64,000 nucleotides of DNA from Deefgea piscis (GCF_013284055.1 NZ_CP054143.1:496001-560000); one strand, 5' to 3'. Shown: positions 9,436 through 18,102, numbered from the stretch's first letter. Numbers and translations are program-made. Notes: a model not told the origin generated them from the letters alone.

Positions 9436-9959
9436 TGACTAAAGCACAATTATTTTGGTATTTACGCCTCATCCCTCGTTACTCGGGCATATTGGGTATT
9501 GCCGGCTTAGCCTTATTGGGCTTTGCCTTGCTGCTCTATACCCAAGAATTAAAACCATACCAGCGCGATTTAATCGATAGAGAAAATGCGCTAGCCCAGC
9601 GCTTTCAACAATTACGCGTTCCCGCTGTTGCCAGCAGCGTTAGCGATGCGCTGCCTAAGCTTAATCGCAGCGATACCTTTACCTTTTTTTTACGTGCCCT
9701 CAATGAGCTTGCTGCCAAAAATCAAATCGTGATCACGCAAGTCGATTACAAAAATCAAGTCGAAGCCGATGGTAAATTGCAGCGCTACAGCCTGCAATTT
9801 CCAGCCAATGCGCGCTATATGCAAATTCGCCGCTTTATGCTGGAACTACAAACCATACCCGGCGTGCGCATTGAAACCGTCAACCTGCAACGCCAGCAAA
9901 TTTCAGACGACCAAGTCGCGCTGCAAATTCAGCTGTCGTATTTGACGGAGGCCCATTAA
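9435..9959 (+). CDS. PilO/GspM-like inner-membrane assembly protein
   Basis: A 174-residue protein with one N-terminal membrane helix (about 20-38), a coiled coil (LKPYQRDLIDRENALAQRFQQLR) and a ferredoxin-like periplasmic domain containing YSLQFPANARYMQIRRFMLELQ, the stretch that resembles PilO most. PilO pairs with PilN in the inner membrane and connects to PilP. The start is ATG at 9435, sharing one base with the previous stop (TGATG). Confidence 0.75.
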   Translation: MTKAQLFWYLRLIPRYSGILGIAGLALLGFALLLYTQELKPYQRDLIDRENALAQRFQQLRVPAVASSVSDALPKLNRSDTFTFFLRALNELAAKNQIVITQVDYKNQVEADGKLQRYSLQFPANARYMQIRRFMLELQTIPGVRIETVNLQRQQISDDQVALQIQLSYLTEAH

Positions 9960-10492
9960 TGCTCTCTCGTCCAATGCAATACCTGCTCGGTGCCACCTTA
10001 GCCATCACTGCCTATACCTTTTGGCAAGACCGTACCGAGCCTGAATTAGATAGCGCGGCAAAACCTGCCGCGCGGCGCGCGCTCGCGGCAGAAATACGCG
10101 GCGCCTCAATGCCAAATACGGCCGCCAGCCAAGCCAGTGCCACAGCATCCGGCGTCAGCATTGCCGATTTATTCCCTAAGCAATCATGGGTTCCTCCACC
10201 ACCGCCGCCGACCAAGCCCCCTGCGCCCACCCCGACACCAACCCCAGTGGCTCCGCCATTGCCGTTTGTAGTGACCGCGACATGGCTAGAAAAAAACAGC
10301 TTATACATTGTCGTTGAAGCGCAAGGGCAATCCATCGTGCTCTGTAGCCAATGCGATACTTTAGGCCGAATACAACCGGGCGAAAGCCTACTTGGCAATT
10401 ACCGCCTCGATAAAATGAGTCCCACTATGCTGACGTTTACTTTTTTACCGCTCAATCAGCAACAAACCCTGTCAATGGGAGGCGCACTGTGA
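9959..10492 (+). CDS. PilP/GspC-like periplasmic linker protein
   Basis: A 177-residue protein with an N-terminal membrane helix, a Pro-rich spacer of PPPP and PTPTPTP type (about residues 80-100) that could span the periplasm, and a small C-terminal beta domain (about 101-175). In MSHA, type IV pilus and type II systems a protein of this layout (MshK, PilP, GspC) joins the inner-membrane complex to the secretin. The C-terminal domain has a C-x-x-C pair (CSQC) that is unusual for these families. The start (TAATG overlap) is preceded by CGGAGG. Confidence 0.65.
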   Translation: MLSRPMQYLLGATLAITAYTFWQDRTEPELDSAAKPAARRALAAEIRGASMPNTAASQASATASGVSIADLFPKQSWVPPPPPPTKPPAPTPTPTPVAPPLPFVVTATWLEKNSLYIVVEAQGQSIVLCSQCDTLGRIQPGESLLGNYRLDKMSPTMLTFTFLPLNQQQTLSMGGAL

Positions 10493-12504
10493 AACGAGCA
10501 CTGATGTCCTCAATCATTTCGGTGGCCTTTTTAGCGGGCTGCGCCGCCGATATGGCGCGCTATAAAGCGGAAAACCTGATCCAAGACGAAGGCAACCCAG
10601 AGGCCGCACTCAAAGTATTGCAAGCCCAAATGGCCAGTAGCCCTGCTGATTTAAAGCTGAAAATGGCGTATCAAAGCAATTTGCAGCAGTATTTGGCGCG
10701 CTTACAAGTAGAAGGCGATCAAGCGCGTTCACGCGGCGATACCGCATTGGCGATGAGTCGTTACCAGCAAATTTTAAGCTGGGAGAGCAATAACGATCGC
10801 GCGCGTGAAGGCATTCGTTTGATTGAGATCGGCATTCGCCATAACTCAATGCTCAAATACGCACAAGAAATCAAAGACAGCCGCCCGGATGAATCGCTGA
10901 ATTTAGTGCTGCAAATCTTGGCGGAAAACCCACGCAATGTGCAAGCACAAGTACTACGCAACGAAGTAGAAAGCCGTAAAGCGCGTGAAGTCAATCTGCG
11001 CCCGGCTTTAGCGCAAGCACTGAAAAGCCCGATTTCGCTGCAGTTTCGCGATCAAAGCATGATGAGCGTGTTTGATATTATTTCGCGCATTGGTAAGGTT
11101 AATTTTATCTTTGATAAAGACGTCGCCCCCAATTTAAAAACCACGATTTATGCCCGCGATACCACCGTGGAAGACGTGATCAATTTGATTTTGGCGACCA
11201 ATCAACTGGATAAAAAAATCCTCAATGACAACACCATTCTGATTTATCCCAAACGGCCAGATAAAGATCGCGACTACAAAGACATGGTGATGCGCACCTT
11301 CTATTTGTCCAATGCCGACCCTAAGCAAGTGCTGTCGATGATCAAACAAATGATCAAAACGCGTGACGTGTATATCGACGAGCGTTTGTCGATGTTGGTG
11401 ATGCGCGATACCCCCGACGCCATTGCGGTGGCCGAGCGCTTGATCGCGGCGCAAGATATTCCGCAATCTGAAGTCTTGATGGATGTCGAAGTGCTTGAAG
11501 TCAGCAATAGCGACGTGCTCGATCTGGGTATTCAATACCCGAATTCGATCAGTGCCACGGTGTATGGCAATGCAATCGGCGCGGTACCTACTGTTACGAC
11601 CAATACCGTCGGCAATATCACGACGTCGACCACCACCAACAACACCAAAATTGCCGGCTCGGTCACGCTCGATCAAATTGGTAATCTGAATAAAGGCGAT
11701 GTACTGGTTAATCTAGGCTCGCCAACAGTGACGGCCAATTTCTTGCAAAGCAAGGGCAAAACCAATATTTTGGCCAATCCGAAAATTCGGGTTAAAAACC
11801 GCGATAAAGCCAAAATTCTCATTGGCGATCGCGTTCCGGTGGTCACTACCACGGTGTCCAATGGCACCAGTACCGAAAACGTCAATTATCAAGACGTGGG
11901 TTTAACACTGAATGTTGAGCCGGTACTCACCATTGATAATGAGATCAGCGTGAAAGTCACGCTCGAAGTGTCCAATATTGTTAAAACCATCCCGACCAAA
12001 TCAGGCTTGTTGGTTTACCAAATTGGTACTCGCCGTGCCGAAACCAATATGAGTGCGCGTGATGGTGAAACCCAAGTCTTAGCGGGGCTGTTGTCGCGCC
12101 AAGAAGCCGAAACCGGCTCTGGCTTACCGTTCCTGAGTTCTTTACCAGTGCTGGATCGAATTTTTGGTACCAATAAAACCGAGAAAAGCAAAACCGAAAT
12201 CATTTTGTTGATTACGCCACGAGTCGTGCGATCGTTGCCAATTCCATCGTCGTATATCACCAATTTTGAAAGCGGTACCGAAGGCAGTATCAGCACCGAC
12301 CCATTACGCCTGCGTAATTCATCGACGGTGTTAATCAATAGCCAAGGTGGCTCGCCAGCGCCGTATATTCCACCGGCACCAGCGCCAGAACCACAAGCGC
12401 AGCCACAGCCGCAACCGCAGCAACAACCTGCGCCGGCAACGCCAACTGAAGCCACGCCGGCCGCAACACCTGTCCCACGGGGTGGCGGCATGGGTCGTCG
12501 ATAA
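10489..12504 (+). CDS. gspD: Outer-membrane secretin (GspD/MshL/PilQ superfamily) lipoprotein
   Basis: A 671-residue secretin. The N-terminus is a lipoprotein signal with lipobox LAGC (Cys18). Residues about 30-165 form TPR-like repeats, an N-terminal extension unlike classic GspD. Next come an STN/N0-like domain (PISLQFRDQSMMSVFDIISRI), one or two N1-type domains (TFYLSNADPKQVLSMIK) and the C-terminal secretin barrel, with GLTLNVEPVL and TEIILLITPRVV. The last 60 residues are a Pro/Gln-rich tail. Presence of the lipobox suggests self-piloting to the outer membrane. The start is GTG at 10489, overlapping the previous stop as GTGA and preceded by GGGAGG. Confidence 0.9.
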   Translation: MKRALMSSIISVAFLAGCAADMARYKAENLIQDEGNPEAALKVLQAQMASSPADLKLKMAYQSNLQQYLARLQVEGDQARSRGDTALAMSRYQQILSWESNNDRAREGIRLIEIGIRHNSMLKYAQEIKDSRPDESLNLVLQILAENPRNVQAQVLRNEVESRKAREVNLRPALAQALKSPISLQFRDQSMMSVFDIISRIGKVNFIFDKDVAPNLKTTIYARDTTVEDVINLILATNQLDKKILNDNTILIYPKRPDKDRDYKDMVMRTFYLSNADPKQVLSMIKQMIKTRDVYIDERLSMLVMRDTPDAIAVAERLIAAQDIPQSEVLMDVEVLEVSNSDVLDLGIQYPNSISATVYGNAIGAVPTVTTNTVGNITTSTTTNNTKIAGSVTLDQIGNLNKGDVLVNLGSPTVTANFLQSKGKTNILANPKIRVKNRDKAKILIGDRVPVVTTTVSNGTSTENVNYQDVGLTLNVEPVLTIDNEISVKVTLEVSNIVKTIPTKSGLLVYQIGTRRAETNMSARDGETQVLAGLLSRQEAETGSGLPFLSSLPVLDRIFGTNKTEKSKTEIILLITPRVVRSLPIPSSYITNFESGTEGSISTDPLRLRNSSTVLINSQGGSPAPYIPPAPAPEPQAQPQPQPQQQPAPATPTEATPAATPVPRGGGMGRR

Positions 12505-12505
12505 G

Positions 12506-12979
12506 ATGCGGTTTGCTGCTGGATTTACGCTGATTGAATTGATGGTGACGTTAACCATTCTGGCCGTCTTAGCGACAGTGGCATTGCCATTGTCGCAAGT
12601 GGCAGCAACGCGCAATCGTGAAGACGATTTACGCCGAGCGCTCTGGCAAATTCGTAATGGCATCGATCAATACAAAGCGGCGGTCGATGCCGGGCGCGTG
12701 AATAAATCACTCGATGAATCGGGCTTTCCGCCCACGCTAGACACTTTGGTGGAAGGCGCGAAAGATTTAAAAGACCCAGCGGGGAAAAAAATCTATTTTT
12801 TACGCCGTTTACCGCGTGACCCATTTTGCGATTGCCCCAGTAAAAGCAATGCCCAAACTTGGGGACTACGCAGTTATGCCAGTCCACCCGAAGCGCCAGC
12901 TGAAGGCCGCGACGTGTATGATATCTACTCGATTTCAACGCAAACGGGTTTAAATGGAGTGCCATATCGTGAGTGGTAA
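12506..12979 (+). CDS. Prepilin-like (pseudopilin) protein, GspG/MshB-like
   Basis: A 157-residue pseudopilin beginning just after the secretin. A 6-residue leader (MRFAAG) precedes FTLIELMVTLTILAVLATVALP, with Glu at +5. The globular part includes DDLRRALWQIRNGIDQYKAA and a pair of close cysteines (FCDCP). The short leader and start ATG at 12506 give an ideal prepilin signal; longer frames that begin inside gspD are rejected. Probably a minor or second major pseudopilin of the same machine. Confidence 0.88.
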   Translation: MRFAAGFTLIELMVTLTILAVLATVALPLSQVAATRNREDDLRRALWQIRNGIDQYKAAVDAGRVNKSLDESGFPPTLDTLVEGAKDLKDPAGKKIYFLRRLPRDPFCDCPSKSNAQTWGLRSYASPPEAPAEGRDVYDIYSISTQTGLNGVPYREW

Positions 12980-13343
12980 GCAAAGCCGAGGCTTTACGCT
13001 GATTGAACTTTTGGTGGTGCTAGCGATTATGGCTAGCTTATTGACGCTGGTGGTGCCGCGCTATTTTCAGCAAACCGACCGCGCGCAAGAAACCGTGCTC
13101 AAGCACAATCTGGTCGCGGTGCGTGATGGGATTGATAAGTTTTTTGCCGATACTGGCCGCTACCCAAATAATCTGGACGAATTGGTCAGCCGTAAATATT
13201 TGCGCGAAGCGCCGCTCGATCCGATCACGAGTCGCCGTGATTCATGGATTATTGTGCCGCCTGAAACCGGTACTGGCGTCTACGATTTAAAAAGTGGTGC
13301 TCAAGGCACAGCCAAAGATGGCACCCAGTACAACACTTGGTAA
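12969..13343 (+). CDS. Prepilin-like (pseudopilin) protein, GspG-like
   Basis: A 124-residue pseudopilin with leader MSGKQSRG and signature FTLIELLVVLAIMASLLTLVVP (Glu at +5). The body has the GspG-type phrases DTGRYPNNLDEL and LDPITSRRDSW. I chose the GTG at 12969, because GGAG stands 9 bases upstream and the leader is then standard; an ATG at 12954 would give a 13-residue leader and cannot be excluded. It overlaps the previous gene by 11 bases. Confidence 0.85.
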   Translation: MSGKQSRGFTLIELLVVLAIMASLLTLVVPRYFQQTDRAQETVLKHNLVAVRDGIDKFFADTGRYPNNLDELVSRKYLREAPLDPITSRRDSWIIVPPETGTGVYDLKSGAQGTAKDGTQYNTW

Positions 13344-13347
13344 GCGC

Positions 13348-13839
13348 GTGACGACGCTCCGCCAGCCGCATCGTGCACAGCAAGGATTTGCCTATGTCTG
13401 GGCCTTGATGTTGGTCTTGATTATGGGGATTTACCTCGCGCAAGTTGGTGAGGCGTGGCAAAACCGCATTCAGCGCAGTAAAGAAGAAGAACTGATGCGC
13501 GTTGGCAATGAAATTCGCCTCGCCATCAAGCAGTACAGCGAGCAAAACAGCGCCGCTGGCCTGCAATACCCCAAAACGCTGCAAGATTTAGTGCAAGACC
13601 CGCGAGTACCCTTCCCTCGACGCTATCTGCGTAAAGCGTATAAAGACCCCATTACTGGCGGCGATTGGCTGATGATTGGTGGTCCCGGTGGCAGCTTTAT
13701 GGGCGTGCAAAGTCCATCATTGCAAAAACCACTCAAAAACGATCAATTTATCAATGAGAATGCCAATTTTAAAGACGCCAAGTCCTACCAAGACTGGCGC
13801 TTTGCCCACTGGCCGAATCAAGGTGGTGGCCGAAAATAA
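13348..13839 (+). CDS. Prepilin-like protein without the +5 glutamate
   Basis: A 163-residue protein ending the operon. A 13-residue leader (MTTLRQPHRAQQG) precedes FAYVWALMLVLIMGIYLAQVG, so it looks like a prepilin, but the +5 residue is Trp instead of the usual Glu. In type II systems the tip pseudopilin GspK also lacks this Glu, so a tip or initiation role is possible. The rest (RSKEEELMRVGNEIRLAIKQY, YPKTLQDLVQDPRVP) resembles other pseudopilin bodies. The GTG at 13348 is the likely start; no strong ribosome site is seen. Confidence 0.75.
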   Translation: MTTLRQPHRAQQGFAYVWALMLVLIMGIYLAQVGEAWQNRIQRSKEEELMRVGNEIRLAIKQYSEQNSAAGLQYPKTLQDLVQDPRVPFPRRYLRKAYKDPITGGDWLMIGGPGGSFMGVQSPSLQKPLKNDQFINENANFKDAKSYQDWRFAHWPNQGGGRK

Positions 13840-14198
13840 CCCCTTCACGCCTCAAGCTAAAATCGACGCAAACGCGTCAGCTTGACACTACATCAACAGC
13901 GGCAAATGACTATATCCCCAGCTCGGTTCGACTTTGATTTGGCGATGATATTTTAAATTTCACGCGTTAAAACAGATCGACTGCGGCCCCTTCCCCCTTG
14001 ATGGGGGAAGGCTGGGATGGGGGTGTTGAGCTTAAAACGCACTTCGTTGTATCACCTTCACCCTAACCTTCTCCCATCAAGGGAGAGGGAATGCCGAGAA
14101 GCTCTAAGCACAATCAACACCTAACCTGAATATCGCCCAACACCAATGTGTATTGACCGCCAGCCATTAAGCTAAATAGCCTAGCGGCCAATACCCTA
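13840..14198. other. Intergenic region between the secretion operon and nadA
   Basis: These 359 bases separate two convergent genes. The only structure seen is the long inverted repeat described separately; short open frames here are not supported. Confidence 0.6.
13987..14090. repeat. Long imperfect inverted repeat with ~39-bp arms
   Basis: Arm 1 (13987-14025) contains CCCCCTTGATGGGGGAAGG and arm 2 (14052-14090) contains CCTTCTCCCATCAAGGGAG; the arms are imperfect reverse complements. Each arm also folds on itself around TTGATG/CATCAA. Repeats of this kind are common, non-coding intergenic elements in Proteobacteria (REP or MITE-like). It may also act as a two-way transcription barrier between the convergent genes. 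Confidence 0.8.
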
Positions 14199-15113
14199 TT
14201 AGGCGTAATAACGTTGCGAAAATTCCAACATCCGCTCAATTGGTAAGCGCGCTGCTGCCATATCGCTGGCAGAGAGATAATCAATCTCGGTACCCTGCCC
14301 CGCTTGAGCACGTTTCACCGCCTCAATCGTGTTCATTTTCATATACGGGCAAGAATTACACTGGCAACCGGCGTAAATCGGCGCTTGCTCGATATTCAGA
14401 TCGGGACGCGCTAAGCGCATATTGTACAAAATGCCATCTTCGGTCGCGACGAAGATCACCGCATCGGGCTCTTTGTCGAACGACTTGATCCAGTTGAGCA
14501 TGCCAGAGGTCGAGCCGACGTAATCGGCTTGCTGCAGCACCGGCAACGGGCTTTCAGGATGGGCAATCAAGTATTTGGCGGTGGTGCACGCAGCAAACGC
14601 TTCATCGAGCGCCGCTTGGTTAAACTTATCATGCACTTCACATACCGCCGACCATAACGGCATATCGTAGCCATGCTGGAAGTTCAAATACGCGCCCATA
14701 TTCCGATCTGGCGAGAAAATCACTTTTTTACCTTCGGCATATAAATGCGCGATGATGTCGTCCACATTACGGCTGGTAACAATCCAGTCCGACAACGCTT
14801 TGTGCTCAGCCGAGCTATTGATATACGACACATGCACATGATCAGGATACGATTCACGCCAAGCTTTTAGCGCGCTCACATCGGTTTGCGTCACCAAAGA
14901 ACAGGTTGAACCGGCATCGGGCAAAATCACTTTGGCATTTGGGTTCAAAATTTTGGCGGTTTCCGCCATAAAACGCACACCGGCAAACACGATAATATCG
15001 GCGTCGGCATCGCGAGCAAACAACGACAATTCCAAACTATCGCCAACCTTATCCGCCATTTGCTGGATTTCAGGCTGGGTATAATAATGAGCAAGCGTCA
15101 CAACGCGTGGCAT
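14199..15113 (-). CDS. nadA: Quinolinate synthase NadA
   Basis: A 304-residue enzyme that condenses iminoaspartate with dihydroxyacetone phosphate to quinolinate in NAD synthesis. The 4Fe-4S ligands are expected among C71 (GSTCSL), C158 (SAVCEVH) and the C250-C252-C255 group (GCQCNSCPYMK). Other family phrases are LAHYY, GDSLELS, FSPDRNMG, HPESP and GSTSGM. It is the shorter form lacking about 40 N-terminal residues of the E. coli enzyme. The ATG at 15113 follows AAGGATAG. It stands alone, not next to nadB or nadC. Confidence 0.95.
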   Translation of the reverse strand: MPRVVTLAHYYTQPEIQQMADKVGDSLELSLFARDADADIIVFAGVRFMAETAKILNPNAKVILPDAGSTCSLVTQTDVSALKAWRESYPDHVHVSYINSSAEHKALSDWIVTSRNVDDIIAHLYAEGKKVIFSPDRNMGAYLNFQHGYDMPLWSAVCEVHDKFNQAALDEAFAACTTAKYLIAHPESPLPVLQQADYVGSTSGMLNWIKSFDKEPDAVIFVATEDGILYNMRLARPDLNIEQAPIYAGCQCNSCPYMKMNTIEAVKRAQAGQGTEIDYLSASDMAAARLPIERMLEFSQRYYA

Positions 15114-15272
15114 GGGACTATCCTTAAGCAAGCTACAAAAATAAAGGCGATGCAATCAATACACCGTCATCAATACGCGAATCTTACCATGCTTGCCGCC
15201 CGCTTTTTTGCCAGAAATGCAGGGGCAAGCACGATTATTTCGCAATTGAGTAGAAAAATATTGCAGTTCCTC

Positions 15273-15301
15273 TTGACAGCCTCGTCGCCCTTGTCCATAA
15301 T
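15273..15301 (+). promoter_or_regulatory. Sigma-70 promoter of the tRNA operon
   Basis: TTGACA (15273-15278), a 17-base spacer and CATAAT (15296-15301) form a near-consensus promoter about 40 bases before the first tRNA-Gly. No terminator is seen until after tRNA-Leu, so all six tRNAs may be one transcript. Confidence 0.75.
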
Positions 15302-15341
15302 TCGCCTCCTCTGCAAATCACATCGATCTGCAGACACGGAT

Positions 15342-15417
15342 GCGGGATTAGCTCAGTTGGTAGAGCGATACCTTGCCAAGGTATAGGTCGAGAGTTCGAG
15401 TCTCTTATCCCGCTCCA
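15342..15417 (+). tRNA. tRNA-Gly(GCC), copy 1
   Basis: Full cloverleaf: acceptor GCGGGAT/ATCCCGC, D-arm with AGCTCAGTTGGTAGAGC, anticodon loop TTGCCAA (GCC), T-arm with GTTCGAGTC, and encoded CCA. Confidence 0.97.
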
Positions 15418-15463
15418 AAAAAAAAGAAAAAAATGGCGTAGTACAGTAACAGCAGTTTAGGCT

Positions 15464-15539
15464 GCGGGATTAGCTCAGTTGGTAGAGCGATACCTTGCCA
15501 AGGTATAGGTCGAGAGTTCGAGTCTCTTATCCCGCTCCA
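15464..15539 (+). tRNA. tRNA-Gly(GCC), copy 2
   Basis: Identical to copy 1 over all 76 bases, with anticodon GCC and encoded CCA. Confidence 0.97.
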
Positions 15540-15576
15540 AAAAAATGGCGTAGTATGCAGCATCAGCAGTATCGAT

Positions 15577-15652
15577 GCGGGATTAGCTCAGTTGGTAGAG
15601 CGATACCTTGCCAAGGTATAGGTCGAGAGTTCGAGTCTCTTATCCCGCTCCA
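15577..15652 (+). tRNA. tRNA-Gly(GCC), copy 3
   Basis: Identical to copy 1, with anticodon GCC and encoded CCA. The spacer before it resembles the spacer before copy 4. Confidence 0.97.
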
Positions 15653-15688
15653 AAAAATGGCGTAGTACACAGCATCAGCAGTATCGAT

Positions 15689-15764
15689 GCGGGATTAGCT
15701 CAGTTGGTAGAGCGATACCTTGCCAAGGTATAGGTCGAGAGTTCGAGTCTCTTATCCCGCTCCA
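15689..15764 (+). tRNA. tRNA-Gly(GCC), copy 4
   Basis: Identical to copy 1, with anticodon GCC and encoded CCA. Confidence 0.97.
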
Positions 15765-15811
15765 GATTTTAAGATTAATGAAGTTGTTATTCATTAATCA
15801 GCATCACCCCT

Positions 15812-15885
15812 GGCGGGGTAGCAAAATGGTTATGCCGCGGCCTGCAAAGCCGTTTACGCCGGTTCGATTCCGGCCTCCGCCTCCA
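15812..15885 (+). tRNA. tRNA-Cys(GCA)
   Basis: A 74-base cloverleaf with acceptor GGCGGGG/CTCCGCC, anticodon loop CTGCAAA (GCA), T-arm GGTTCGATTCC and encoded CCA. Confidence 0.96.
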
Positions 15886-15940
15886 ATACTAAAGTACGAG
15901 ATATCGGACTTTAAGAAATGCTGAAGCAGTAATGCACAGC

Positions 15941-16025
15941 GCTCGGATGGTGAAATTGGTAGACACAAGGGACTTAAAATCCCTCGCCGAAAGGTGTGCG
16001 GGTTCAAGTCCCGCTCCGAGCACCA
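15941..16025 (+). tRNA. tRNA-Leu(TAA)
   Basis: An 85-base class II tRNA: acceptor GCTCGGA/TCCGAGC, anticodon TAA in ACTTAAAAT, a long variable arm, T-arm GGTTCAAGTCC and encoded CCA. Its 3' end is partly repeated at about 17749-17760. Confidence 0.96.
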
Positions 16026-16036
16026 CTAATAAAATC

Positions 16037-16071
16037 AAGGGTTTAGCTGAAAAGCTAGACCCTTTTTTTTT
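16037..16071 (+). terminator. Terminator of the tRNA operon
   Basis: Stem AAGGGTTTAGCT / AGCTAGACCCTT with a GAAA loop and a run of nine T, 11 bases after tRNA-Leu. A close copy of this hairpin lies at 17771-17798. Confidence 0.9.
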
Positions 16072-16325
16072 GCCTAAGTATTAGTCTCCCCCTCTCATGG
16101 GACATTCTTTGGACATTGGCTTAGAAACCAGCAGCACAATGTCACCGTCTATTGACTCACGGACAAACTTACAAAAACCGCTTTTATTTAGATTAATAAA
16201 TACAATACAGCAAACAATTAATTACTAATAATGTAAAAATATTTGTTTTTTTCTTAGAGCTACCGCTGCGATGCACTAGATTGATACAAATCCCGTCTGG
16301 GTCGGGATATTGATTGAGGTGCACT

Positions 16326-17645
16326 ATGTTTTTTAAGCAAAATCGGTTAATTAGCCAACTAGACAGCGCGGCCGAAGCGGCTTTACGTGGCGATATGCCA
16401 CGCTGGACGATGGATGGCGATGAGAAGTGGCGTGCCATTGGCGATAAATTACATCGAATCTGGCATAAAAACAGCGAAGCGCTTTCTGCTGCCCTGCATG
16501 AAAAACGCGCTTTACATGATGAAGTAAGCGCATTGCAGGAAGAATTAGCCAAGGAAAAAACGCAGTACAGTGCTTTAGAAAAACGTTTTGATCTGGTGAA
16601 TCAGGCATCAAGCGAAGGGCTTTGGGATATGAGTGTCGTGGCAGGAGATCCGCTTAATCCTGCCAATGTATTTTGGTGGTCACCGACCTTCAGGCGTTTA
16701 CTCGGGTTTACCGATGAGCGAGATTTTCCGAATGTACTGGGGAGCTGGGCCAACCTTTTGCACCCAGAAGATAAAGACACCACACTCACGGCCTTTGCTG
16801 ATCACTTAAATGACAAAAGCGGGCGCACCCCTTACGACATTGAATACCGCCTGCAATGCAAAGATAAGCAATATCGCTGGTTCCGGGCAAGAGGCGCGAC
16901 ACAGCGTAATAGCGAAGGCGTACCGCTTAGAGTGGCCGGCTCTTTGGAGGGGATTTCCCTGCGCAAAAAAAACGAGGCCGAGCTGAGTAAAACATTGACC
17001 CGATTCGAGCTAAGCAGCGCAATGCTATCTGAAGGCTTGTGGGATATGGAAGTCGATGTGGATAACCCAGTGAATCCGCAAAATGCCTTTTGGTGGTCAG
17101 AGCAATTCAGGGCTTTATTGGGTTTTAATTCGATTAACGAGTTTCCAGATGTACTGGATAGCTGGGCCAGCCGCTTACACCCGGATGAAAAGCAAGGCGT
17201 GCTAGATGCATTTGCCGCGCATTTAAACGACAAAACCGGCAACACCCCCTACAACATCGAATACCGCCTGAAGTGTAAAAACAATGAATACCACTGGTTT
17301 CGCGCTAGAGGCAAAACCCGCCGTGACAGCAATGGCGCGCCATTACGCGTGGTGGGGGCATTGGCTGCCATTGATGCTGAAAAGAAATCCGAAGCGCTAA
17401 GCGGTGAAAGCACGCAAAGGCAGAGTCTAGAAAAAAGCCTTGCCGAAATTGCCACCATTGTCGGCACCATTAAATCGATTGCCGATCAGACCAATCTGCT
17501 GGCCCTGAACGCGGCCATCGAAGCCGCCCGCGCAGGAGAAGCTGGCCGTGGCTTTGCCGTGGTGGCCGATGAAGTCCGAAAACTAGCCGAGAGAACCAGC
17601 GCCGCAACGCTGGATGTAGAAAGCCTTGTCAGGCAGAGCAAGTAA
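16326..17645 (+). CDS. Soluble PAS-PAS chemoreceptor-like protein with a minimal signalling tip
   Basis: A 439-residue cytoplasmic protein without membrane helices. After a coiled-coil lead (about 1-90) come two tandem, closely similar PAS/PAC domains (about 92-220 and 221-350). Both share SEGLWDM, FWWS, LGF, LHP(E/D), HLND and a Y(R/H)WFRARG motif. The protein ends with a short chemoreceptor hairpin (about 360-439) holding the conserved tip [36 protein letters not shown] (given here only as a marker of the CheA/CheW contact region). Methylation helices are mostly missing. The layout recalls BdlA-type PAS-PAS receptors. The start ATG at 16326 follows GAGGTG. Confidence 0.85.
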   Translation: MFFKQNRLISQLDSAAEAALRGDMPRWTMDGDEKWRAIGDKLHRIWHKNSEALSAALHEKRALHDEVSALQEELAKEKTQYSALEKRFDLVNQASSEGLWDMSVVAGDPLNPANVFWWSPTFRRLLGFTDERDFPNVLGSWANLLHPEDKDTTLTAFADHLNDKSGRTPYDIEYRLQCKDKQYRWFRARGATQRNSEGVPLRVAGSLEGISLRKKNEAELSKTLTRFELSSAMLSEGLWDMEVDVDNPVNPQNAFWWSEQFRALLGFNSINEFPDVLDSWASRLHPDEKQGVLDAFAAHLNDKTGNTPYNIEYRLKCKNNEYHWFRARGKTRRDSNGAPLRVVGALAAIDAEKKSEALSGESTQRQSLEKSLAEIATIVGTIKSIADQTNLLALNAAIEAARAGEAGRGFAVVADEVRKLAERTSAATLDVESLVRQSK

Positions 17646-17748
17646 GCCAGTGGCGCGATCATGGCATCGATGACGAACTAGCGTCGATGCCATGCTGGTG
17701 TTTGCAGCCGGATACTTGCCACCATTGCGGCGGTTATAAAACGCAATC

Positions 17749-17802
17749 TCCAAGCACCACAATGAAGATGAAGGGTTTAGCGGAAAAGCTAAGCCCTTAT
17801 TT
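17749..17802 (+). repeat. Partial copy of the tRNA-Leu 3' end and its terminator
   Basis: CTCCAAGCACCAC (17748-17760) matches the end of tRNA-Leu (CTCCGAGCACCAC) with one change, and is followed at 17771 by AAGGGTTTAGC...GCTAAGCCCTT, a copy of the hairpin at 16037. Together these form an imperfect direct repeat bracketing the chemoreceptor gene. Confidence 0.75.
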
Positions 17803-18102
17803 CTTGCCTACTCACCGATCAGCCAAGCCAATGTTATCCCTCATCGATGAATGATGAACCACCCGATTTAAATCATCTTCAGTGACCAAGCACTGGTCGC
17901 TAAAAATCCTCGACAAGCATTTAAAGGATTGTCGTGAATCGCCAGCACCGGCCAAATTCCGCCGTCGGCAGCTCGCGGATAGCCGCCGGGCAAATACTCG
18001 CTGAATACGATGATAAAAAACAGAACCTCAAGCGTTATTATTGTTCAATAGAAAATCCGACCAAAATCAATACACTCGGCGGATAACAAGGTAGAATTCG
18101 CG

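Noticed and set aside
15342-15764. Regular repeats that could suggest a CRISPR array
   Set aside because: The repeated units fold as complete tRNA-Gly genes and the spacers are similar to each other.
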